A stretch of 64,000 nt of DNA from Desulfomonile sp963700305 (GTDB taxonomy: Bacteria; Desulfobacterota; Desulfomonilia; Desulfomonilales; Desulfomonilaceae): contig CAVOXB010000026.1 of the NCBI GenBank assembly GCA_963700305.1, positions 62,001 to 126,000 on the forward strand. Direction: 5' to 3'. This document shows positions 57,661-64,000 of this stretch, piece after piece. Both the position numbers and the translations under genes were made by a program. The notes beneath the pieces were generated by a model. It did not search any database. It saw only the letters and a program-made list of their open reading frames with translations, and had not been told where the DNA came from. Each line of letters starts with the position of its first letter. Positions within the stretch are counted from its first letter, which is position 1.

Positions 57661-58330
57661 CTAGATTCCAACTCTTACCAGAAATTCGGTAATTCCCTGG
57701 AGCATTAGTCCCACTTGCTCCTTGCTGTACTCCTTGTCTTTTCCATGAGCGGCACTGTTCCTGAGATCGAGCCATGTGTCAACAGCTTTTTGATCCAACT
57801 TGTTGTAAACCTCCTTTCTTGCCAAGTCATCCTTCATCCGACCCGCTCTTTTCGGTACAGTTCTGCCGTTTGACCCGGTTTCAACGTCAATCCCATTCTT
57901 GATGCACAACTGCCTGAGATGCTCTTCCAATACGCTGCCAGCCATGACTGCAGCGGGAGTATGGTAGCCTTGATCAAGAAGGTACTGGGCCATCTCCAGA
58001 AAATCTGCAAAGATTTCTGCTGCTACAAGCCCCTTAACTGAGAATAGCCAGCCGCCCGAGATTTCATCCTTGATGGTTTCCGGAATGGCAATTCCTTCCT
58101 CGACACAGGAGGGGTACTTCGTTTGACACCCATTGACTGAACTCTTGGTAGTGCGAATGCTTCGCGCCGTATACTCGCTCAATAAAAGACAAAACACCTG
58201 AGCGAAAGCCCCGAAATTTTCCGGAGTCCACAAACTCACTCATCCGAGCTACTTTGTGCCTCGTGGCAAGAACGGCGTTGCCCAACTCTATCAGCTGATC
58301 GACTCGTTTGATCAGGTCGCTTATATTCAT
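57661..58330 (-). CDS. HEPN-domain protein, frameshifted
   Basis: About 222 aa when repaired. N-terminal segment MNISDLIKRVDQLIELGNAV to FSQWVSNEVP; one of the four G at 58111-58114 must be dropped to continue SCVEEGIAIPETIKDEI. The C-terminal part has AAVMAGSVLEEHLRQLC and WLDLRNSAAHGKDKEY. R-N-S-A-A-H is the canonical HEPN R-x4-H motif with Asn after Arg, found in many ribonuclease-like toxins and defence proteins. No nucleotidyltransferase antitoxin is adjacent. The true role is unknown. Confidence 0.72.
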
Positions 58331-58513
58331 TTCGTTGTCCGTTGAGGCGTTCTAATTTGTTTCTTGCCGTTATGTCGCAGATTTCAGAGCGGCACGTTAT
58401 CTGAAGCTACTAGATGAGTCAAGTTGAAATTGAAAGAATTCATGGCACTTAGTTGCGTGGGAAACGAGTTTGAACGTCGGATGTGACAATTAAAAGAAAA
58501 GCAACTTGAAGAC

Positions 58514-58537
58514 GACCGGCAAGATGCCGGCCCTACC
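58514..58537. repeat. REP-like palindrome
   Basis: GACCGGCAAGATGCCGGCCC followed by TACC; left side of the RAYT module. Confidence 0.8.
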
Positions 58538-58618
58538 AAGGCAAAAACCCGAAAGATGCTTATTCCCCACTCGCTGCTTGGGCACCAACAAAGGATGGTG
58601 GGAAGACGCATGACAAAG

Positions 58619-58644
58619 AGTAGGACCGGCATCCTGCCGGTCAT
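58619..58644. repeat. REP-like palindrome, inverse orientation
   Basis: AGTAGGACCGGCATCCTGCC followed by GGTCAT; one base differs from the other inverse copies. Confidence 0.8.
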
Positions 58645-58700
58645 TGTGCCTTTTGAATGAACAGGGTCAAATTTTTGCGGCCGGCGCCATAGTCTCGGAC

Positions 58701-58725
58701 GACCGGCAAGATGTCGGTCGCTACC
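58701..58725. repeat. REP-like palindrome, diverged
   Basis: GACCGGCAAGATGTCGGTCG followed by CTACC; 31 bases from the end of the transposase gene. Confidence 0.7.
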
Positions 58726-58755
58726 AAAGCTGTCTTGAGAGCTGCCTCTCGGCCA

Positions 58756-59230
58756 TCATTCCGTCTTGCCATTCCAAGAGTTGGAGCCAACTCCCACCCA
58801 CGAGTATTTCTCTACAGATGGCCATCTCTTTAATGGATTGCCAAGAATGTACTCTGCCTTTTGTATCAACTCTTCTTCATTCCTCATCATTCGGTCGAAG
58901 TATTCACGCTGCCAAACAGGCGTCATCCTATCCGAGTCTTTTGCCAATCGCTTGGCCGAAAAGGACTTCCAGGAGTGGACAATCTGGTGAAGCTCTAGAT
59001 CTTCAAGAATAGAAACAAGAAACATGCACATGATCATCCATTACGACATAAGAGGGGAGTTCATATCGGTGGTTTTCAAAATGCTTTATCACGTCCACAA
59101 CAATGGTTCTCTCCTCAGGACGGAGAGGTGGCTGCTGCTTGGCTAGTCGCCATGTGACAAAATAGACTGCCCCTGGCATTCGCCAGTGCGGGAGTCTTCT
59201 CCGATAGATGGTGAGTTCGGGTGTTTTCAT
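58756..59230 (-). pseudogene. REP-associated tyrosine transposase (RAYT), frameshifted
   Basis: About 157 aa when repaired. N-terminal part RRRLPHWRMPGAVYFVTWRL, then SYVVMDDHVHV, which is the HUH (His-x-His) metal site. The frame breaks here; dropping one A of 59020-59022 gives LVSILEDLELHQIVHSWKSF, then VWQREYFDRMMRNEEEL and AEYILGNPLKRWP, where the Tyr of YILGNP is the probable nucleophile. Length and motifs match RAYT proteins. The frameshift may be sequence error, as for other genes in the window, or may mark a dead copy. Confidence 0.82.
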
Positions 59231-59262
59231 TTCTCGCTGCTGACATGGTGCCACAGAACAGA

Positions 59263-59278
59263 ATGACCGGCAAGATGC
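59263..59278. repeat. Partial REP-like palindrome
   Basis: ATGACCGGCAAGATGC, then diverges; a truncated copy just upstream of the transposase start. Confidence 0.55.
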
Positions 59279-59354
59279 ACAATGACTCGATGTCAAATGA
59301 TCAGCCGGAGTCAAATAGCTTGACACAATTACCTATCGGAAAAGCACGCCAAAT

Positions 59355-59380
59355 AGTAGGACCGGCATCTTGCCGGTCAT
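59355..59380. repeat. REP-like palindrome, inverse orientation
   Basis: AGTAGGACCGGCATCTTGCC followed by GGTCAT; exact reverse complement of the copy at 59411-59436, with 30 bases between. Confidence 0.85.
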
Positions 59381-59410
59381 TCTTTGCCATCTGTCGTGTT
59401 TGAAAGAAAA

Positions 59411-59436
59411 ATGACCGGCAAGATGCCGGTCCTACT
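59411..59436. repeat. REP-like palindrome
   Basis: ATGACCGGCAAGATGCCGGT followed by CCTACT; forms an inverted pair with 59355-59380. Confidence 0.85.
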
Positions 59437-59452
59437 GCGGGAAAAAAGGGAA

Positions 59453-59478
59453 GGGGAGCCTCTATACTGAGGCTCCCC
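59453..59478 (-). terminator. Terminator of the glutamate synthase operon
   Basis: Perfect 10-bp stem GGGGAGCCTC/GAGGCTCCCC with loop TATACT. Read on the minus strand it is followed by TTCCCTTTTTTCCC, a T-rich tail, 25 bases after the last gene. Confidence 0.8.
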
Positions 59479-59503
59479 TGAAGAATTGGCTAGTAGCTGT
59501 TAT

Positions 59504-60523
59504 TTAGTGAGTTGCCGCGTTAGCCGCCCACACCGAATCATCAGTGCTGGGGATCTTCCTCAAAGCGGCCAGAGGCACGGCTTTTACTTTGCGGTAGACC
59601 TCTTTCGGGCTTTTCTTGACTCCGTCTACGGTCAGCAGATCATCTATCTTGATGCCGAAATGCTTCTCATTTTCCAGAAGATAAGGATGAATGAGGTCCC
59701 AATCAGCATCGGACAGTTCGTCCAAAGCGCCTCCGTTCAGCTGTTCCTCAACAATCATCTTGTTCGGATCACGCATATACAAGGCGCCACCGGAAGCGAG
59801 TGAAAAGAGATTTGAGCCCGGATAAGGACGTTCTCGGAAAATGATCTTGCCGTCCTCATTCATGGTTAGCCCGTTCACGATCACAAAGCCGCCGCCATTC
59901 AGGGGATCACCTGCCATGAAGCTCTCTGCCAGAAAGTCCAACGATGTGCCGTTGATGACGACTCGCGGATGACCTGCAGCGTTGATGAGCGGTCGACCGG
60001 CAGTGTTGCCCAATACGTAGACCGTGCCGCCTTTGGCTCCATACATAAAACACTGGCCCACATCACCGTGAATCACCAGCAGACCGTCCTTCATGATCTG
60101 GGCAATCTGGTCCTGAGCGTTGCCGTGGACGTGTATTTCCATACCGTCGATTCCACTGGCTTCGTAGTCGCCCGAAGAACCGTACAGGTCCATACGAACA
60201 CCGGAGGTCATGGACCCGAAGCCACATCCGTGGAAGCGCTGCCCGCGGATATCGAACACAATGAAATTTCTCCAGCCAAGACGATAAGCATCAGCCATGA
60301 GCACGGAGTCGCATTCGTCTCCTTCCGGCTCAAAATCCTTGGCATCGATCACAAGGGCTCTCTCTACGGCTATGGGAGGACGCAACTCTTTTCGGTTGGC
60401 CGCGTCAATAAGACTATAGTAGCCTATGTTCAATGTGTCGGTGATTTTCGGTAAAGCTCTGAAAATCTCGTTAATCTCTTCATTTACGATTCCCACCAGG
60501 GCCGAACGCTTTTTGTCACCCAA
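59504..60523 (-). CDS. Glutamate synthase GXGXG-domain subunit
   Basis: About 339 aa. Right-handed beta-helix (GXGXG) repeats: GSMTSGVRMDLYGSSGDYEASGIDG, GDVGQCFMYGAKGGTVYVLGNTAG, and FLAESFMAGDPLNGGGFVIVNG (about 85-230). It corresponds to the C-terminal domain of GltB, here a separate subunit as in archaeal-type enzymes. The TTG start at 60523 overlaps the previous gene by 8 bases and has a weak ribosome site. Confidence 0.85.
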   Translation of the reverse strand: MGDKKRSALVGIVNEEINEIFRALPKITDTLNIGYYSLIDAANRKELRPPIAVERALVIDAKDFEPEGDECDSVLMADAYRLGWRNFIVFDIRGQRFHGCGFGSMTSGVRMDLYGSSGDYEASGIDGMEIHVHGNAQDQIAQIMKDGLLVIHGDVGQCFMYGAKGGTVYVLGNTAGRPLINAAGHPRVVINGTSLDFLAESFMAGDPLNGGGFVIVNGLTMNEDGKIIFRERPYPGSNLFSLASGGALYMRDPNKMIVEEQLNGGALDELSDADWDLIHPYLLENEKHFGIKIDDLLTVDGVKKSPKEVYRKVKAVPLAALRKIPSTDDSVWAANAATH

Positions 60524-62174
60524 GAGGAAAACGCCTGTCGATGATCAGGGTGAATGCCTCGATGATGGTATTCAGAAGCGGTTTTTGCTTGCGAGCTGTC
60601 CGGCCCAAATTAGCTACGACATATCTAAGGGTGTTGTAATCCCAACCGCCAGCGTTTGCGCAAAAGGAATCGAACAGCTTTGCGGCATTCTTTTCCTTGA
60701 GCGCCTCGTCGAAAAGGGTTTGAGTCTCTTTTTCGTAATTCTCAGGTTTAGCGACTGCCAGGGTGATGTCCAGCGGTATCCGACGCTCCACCTCGACCTG
60801 TCGCCCGAATTTATCATAGCAAGCAAGCGAGTTACCGCCGTTCCCGTCAGGAGTGATATTGAACATGAAAGCTCCACCGTCGGAACGAGAGCCGCCACGT
60901 GCATTCCAGTACTTGTCCGCGACAGGACTGAAACGAGGATCTTCCTCAGCGAGCGATCTCAAAGTCGCATCAATAGCTTGTTTTTCAGAGCAAACCAGGC
61001 CGATCTGGACCTCGCCGTCGTAAAGAGAGAACACCTGTGGTCTGAGCATCGAGGTATCAGTTATGCCGAGCAACTGGAGAGTGTTGGAGTCCGGGATGTT
61101 TCTCGCAATGATGAAGAACCACGGGCCGTCTGGCGACGCATGTATATGGGTCTGTTGGACAACATCGTACAGCGCCTGTTTTTCCGGCGGCAGAAGGTCG
61201 AAATCAAGCTCGCCCGTGGGAGCCAGAGCCTCGAGAATCACCTCAAGAGGATATCCATAAACCCGGTTCCAAAGGTCGAACAGCATAACGCTGACCTCAG
61301 TGTCGGTCATGAACTGAGGTTCGAGTCCTCTTTGTTTGAGATAATCGCACGTGGCGTGATAGTTCGCGAAGTCGCCGTTGTGAACCAGCGCCTCGTTGAG
61401 GCCAGTGAACGGATGAGCCCCGCCAGGATGCCATACTCGCCCCCTAGTGGGGTAGCGCTGATGAGCGATCCAAATGTGTGCCTGAAAATCATCCAACTTG
61501 TAATAGCGGACCACGTTTTCCGCATAACCTACTATCTTTAGTATCATCACGTTTCTGCCGTGGGACATGACAAACGCTTGCTTGTCACCCAGCGAAGCAT
61601 AAAACATCTTGTTGAGGCGAACGGAATTACGGCTCACGAACTCGTCTTCCGCCCAGCGCTCAGTCATTCCCTGGAGCCTGTTCTCCTCGATAAAACGTTT
61701 AAGCACAGCGGGCTTGACTCTAACGAACGCTCGCCAAACATCGGGAGGCTGCACTTCCAGCCCTTCCAGTTCCCGCCAGTCGCGCATACGGTCAATTGTT
61801 TCTTCTTTCGCAATATCAAAGAACGGGGTGACGCAATTCTCTTTGAGAGTCTTCAGACAGCTGGGCTCCAGCAGAGCCACATTCAATATATAGTGCGAGT
61901 CCAGCACCTCGCGTGAGACTCCCAGCATGTCAGGGTTGAAGCCCACTGCGGCGATGCCGCCGCCTTTGCCGTTCCCACGGTTATGCATCCGAATCGAGGG
62001 CTCGAAGATGTGTTTTCCTGCGACAGGGATATTGCACGCGAAACCAGTTACTCCGCAACCGCCTTCGTCTGCAGCTTTGAGGTTCTTGGAGAAGTCAGCT
62101 CGCCCGAACTCCCTGATTCGGCCTGCGAGGATTTTTTCAGCAAAGGAACCGTCGTATTTCATCTCCAACCTCAT
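60516..62174 (-). CDS. Glutamate synthase class-II glutamine amidotransferase subunit
   Basis: 552 aa. The nucleophile motif is GGCGVTGFA with Cys at residue 40, so the N-terminal 39 residues would have to be removed to expose it, or the enzyme must differ. Other Ntn motifs: HNRGNGKGGG (about 64), AHQRYPTRGRVWHPGGAHPF (about 242) and EALVHNGDFANY (about 267). It releases ammonia from glutamine for the FMN subunit. ATG 62174 overlaps the upstream TGA (ATGA). Confidence 0.85.
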   Translation of the reverse strand: MRLEMKYDGSFAEKILAGRIREFGRADFSKNLKAADEGGCGVTGFACNIPVAGKHIFEPSIRMHNRGNGKGGGIAAVGFNPDMLGVSREVLDSHYILNVALLEPSCLKTLKENCVTPFFDIAKEETIDRMRDWRELEGLEVQPPDVWRAFVRVKPAVLKRFIEENRLQGMTERWAEDEFVSRNSVRLNKMFYASLGDKQAFVMSHGRNVMILKIVGYAENVVRYYKLDDFQAHIWIAHQRYPTRGRVWHPGGAHPFTGLNEALVHNGDFANYHATCDYLKQRGLEPQFMTDTEVSVMLFDLWNRVYGYPLEVILEALAPTGELDFDLLPPEKQALYDVVQQTHIHASPDGPWFFIIARNIPDSNTLQLLGITDTSMLRPQVFSLYDGEVQIGLVCSEKQAIDATLRSLAEEDPRFSPVADKYWNARGGSRSDGGAFMFNITPDGNGGNSLACYDKFGRQVEVERRIPLDITLAVAKPENYEKETQTLFDEALKEKNAAKLFDSFCANAGGWDYNTLRYVVANLGRTARKQKPLLNTIIEAFTLIIDRRFPLG

Positions 62175-63704
62175 CTGACCGGATTCCGGACGTCGTCGTC
62201 CGGAGCGTCCGAGTTATAGTCAAGGTGGGTCAGCAAGTCGGTTCTCCCCACCAGTTCTCTTATGCTTGACATACCGAAGCGGTAAAGTATTTCCTGCAAT
62301 TGATCCCGCCAGCAATGCAGCATGTTGATGATGCGCTGAGTTCCCCAAGCGAGTTCCATTAGTCCCACCAATTCCAGATCCGTGGTAGCGATTCCTCTTG
62401 CGCATCCTCTTCCGCTTTCGCAGTTGTGACAGCGGATGCACTCAAGCGCCACGAGATCGGAAGTGCCGGTCACGACGCCATCAGCTCCCAGTGCTATGGC
62501 TTTTGCAATGTCGTACGCCGTCCTCAAGCCGCCTGACACTATCAGGGTAATTTTGTCCCGAACACCTTCGTCCACAAGGAAACTGTGGACTTTTGATATG
62601 GCGTACTCAATCGGCATCGCGATATTCTTCTTTGCCACGTCCGGGGCAGCTCCTGTGCCTCCGTAAGAGCCATCCAGATGCACTATATGAGCGCCGGCGT
62701 AGTAAGAACCAACCGCGACCATGTCAACATCTGAAGGAGTTGAAACCTTTACAGAAACGAGGCAGCGACTATTGATGGCCTTAATCCAATCAAGGTGCTT
62801 CTTGTGATCTTCAACCGAATAGACCGAATGGAACGGAAAAGGACTGAACAATGACGAGCCGGGAACTGTCTCACGGATTCTTGCCACAGCTTCTGTGACT
62901 TTGTCTCCAAGTAAGTGACCTCCAAGCCCGGGTTTTGCTCCCTGCGCGTACTTGAATTCGACGATCTTCACGCGCTGAATGGTTTCTTCCTTCACTCCGA
63001 ACAAACCAGTGGCGACCTGAGTAATTATGTGATCGTCAAACGGGTAGAATGCTTCCGGGTAACCGCCTTCACCGGTGCAGGTAAAGGAACCCCAAGCGGC
63101 AAAAGCACGAATTCGGCTCAACATGGTGATCTGGCTTACAGAGCCAAATGACATGCCGCCACCATACACTGGTATGGGAATCCTGATTTTCAGACGGCTG
63201 TCATCACGCCTGTTCAGGTCGATGGAAGTATCGATCTTGGATCTGTCCAGATCAGGTTTGGGCAGTCGTTTGGGGAACACCAGTCGGATCTTGTCAAATC
63301 CGCCGTTCGAATCGCCAACACGATATTCAACGTCGTTCCTCGGTAGACGACCGGTTTCTGCCATGTACCACGTGCTCATCAGCAGATCCGGGGTCCATCT
63401 CAGGTCCCCGAGTGCGCGAGCACTCGGATTCAAGCCCACCCTTATGGCCGATACCGGACAAGTGCGGACACAACGATTGGATTTCTTGGAGCATTCAATT
63501 CCCAGACAGAGATGATCGTGGGGGAAAGAAGCCTGCCACCCTGAACTTCGAAAACCTTTTCAGGACAGACTGCCACACATTTCAGGCAGTCATTGCACGC
63601 TTCGGTAACCATCACAGTATATTTACCGATACGCGGCCGAATCTCGATGGAGTCGGGATCGGCAGGGCGGGAGGAACTTCGCTCCAGACGTTTCTGTAAT
63701 GCAT
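62171..63704 (-). CDS. Glutamate synthase Fe-S/FMN synthase subunit, frameshifted
   Basis: About 511 aa when repaired. From ATG 63704 (AAGGA upstream), after one added base near 63660, it reads DPDSIEIRPRIGKYTVMVTE then ACNDCLKCVAVCPEKVF. After one base added at the G run 63520-63524 it reads CLGIECSKKSNRCVRTCPVSA, so there are two 4Fe-4S motifs. The FMN barrel (62171-63439) has YGGGMSFGSVS, GEGGYPEAFYP, KPGLGGHLLGDKVT, DGSYGGTGAAP, and a 3Fe-4S-like ALECIRCHNCESGRGCARG. It condenses 2-oxoglutarate with ammonia. These are base deletions, unlike the other breaks. Confidence 0.85.
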
Positions 63705-63717
63705 TGAGGACCGTTCC

Positions 63718-64000
63718 TTATTTCGAATTGCCGCCAAATAGTCGGCCGAAAGTTTCATTCTCAAGATTTTCCATAAACATCACACGGCCTTGCTCGCCTC
63801 GCAGGCGTCTGGCCTCGCGGATTCCCATGGCTCCCATCATCTCCAGGAGTTGATTGTGCCATGCGCCGATTAGATTAATTATCCGCTGTTTTCCCCAATC
63901 GGGGTTGATTTGGGAAATGCTTACAGGGCATTCGCCGCCTTCCCGGCAATTGCGACATACTCGACATTCAAGCGCTATCAGGAGCGGCACGTCTATGCTG
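63718..64000 (-). CDS. FMN glutamate synthase-like protein, C-terminal part (gene runs off right edge)
   Basis: The last about 93 residues are visible: LIALECRVCRNCREGGECPV, then DWGKQRIINLIGAWHNQLLE. They align by eye with the end of the 62171-63704 protein (ALECIRCHNCESGRGCARG; WGTQRIINMLHCWRDQLQE), so this is a tandem paralogue. Its stop lies 13 bases before the next gene's ATG. Confidence 0.8.
   Translation of the reverse strand, partial: SIDVPLLIALECRVCRNCREGGECPVSISQINPDWGKQRIINLIGAWHNQLLEMMGAMGIREARRLRGEQGRVMFMENLENETFGRLFGGNSK

Larger units (their letters stand above)
58514..59436. mobile_element. REP/RAYT module (REP palindromes around an IS200-like tyrosine transposase)
   Basis: One RAYT gene (58756-59230, minus strand) has three REP-like palindromes on each side: 58514, 58619 and 58701, then 59263 (partial), 59355 and 59411, in both orientations. 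Three more copies lie elsewhere in the window (37838, 55075, 57563). This is the layout known for REP-associated tyrosine transposases, which are domesticated IS200/IS605 relatives that process REP DNA. The boundaries given are those of the outermost clustered palindromes; no target-site duplication was sought. Confidence 0.8.

Noticed and set aside
58514..59436. CRISPR array
   Set aside because: The repeats are palindromic, irregularly spaced and in both orientations around a transposase; no cas gene is present.

Overview
The window looks like a chromosome piece of an anaerobic deltaproteobacterium (Desulfobacterota; a Desulfomonile/Syntrophobacterales-like sulfate reducer or syntroph). This is inferred from gene content, since no search was possible. 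The pointers are an rnfCDGEAB operon, a split glutamate synthase with Fe-S clusters, several acyl-CoA pathways, a branched-chain-type ABC importer that carries an acyl-CoA ligase gene, and moderate GC. There is no phage and no CRISPR array. The one recognisable mobile module is a REP/RAYT element near 58.5-59.4 kb.

Layout. 0-8 kb: phosphoprotein signalling (PP2C phosphatase and double-FHA protein), an exopolysaccharide export lipoprotein divergent from a CpsB/YwqE-type phosphatase, an envelope protein, a histidine phosphatase, and tRNA-Leu(CAA) with its own promoter. 8-17 kb: a broken outer-membrane barrel gene, a LOG-family protein, a Pro/Cys-rich exported protein, mnmG, a PAS-HD-GYP regulator, and a Ser/Thr kinase fused to an exported alpha/beta hydrolase. 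17-25 kb: an NTT-type carrier fused to HEAT repeats and a cNMP-like domain, two unknown proteins, a ChaN-like protein, acylphosphatase, and ligA. 25-33 kb: a minus-strand operon livG, acyl-CoA ligase, livH, livM, binding protein, livF and a periplasmic protein. 33-38 kb: enoyl-CoA hydratase, HMG-CoA lyase-like protein and acetoacetyl-CoA synthetase, which together fit leucine/acetoacetate metabolism. 38-39.5 kb: a phospholipase-D-like gene bracketed by two 56-bp palindromic repeats. 39.7-46.2 kb: the Rnf operon with a promoter and a structured leader. 46-53 kb: a HEPN-like orphan gene and a beta-oxidation operon (acyl-CoA dehydrogenase, thiolase, bifunctional hydratase/dehydrogenase) with a palindromic operator candidate. 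53-59.5 kb: TPR protein, moaC, hisD, a YkgJ-like Cys-cluster protein, a HEPN protein, and the REP/RAYT module. 59.5-64 kb: split glutamate synthase (Fe-S/FMN, glutaminase-like and GXGXG subunits) and the tail of a paralogue.

Together the genes describe an organism that imports and activates carboxylic acids, oxidises them through acyl-CoA intermediates, and couples reduced ferredoxin to NAD and an ion gradient through Rnf.

A strong caveat: at least a dozen genes, including mnmG, ligA, hisD and rnfE, read correctly only if single bases are removed or, less often, added. Most repairs remove one extra base, frequently next to an identical base. Indel sequencing or assembly error is the simplest explanation. 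For those genes the coordinates given span the whole repaired gene.
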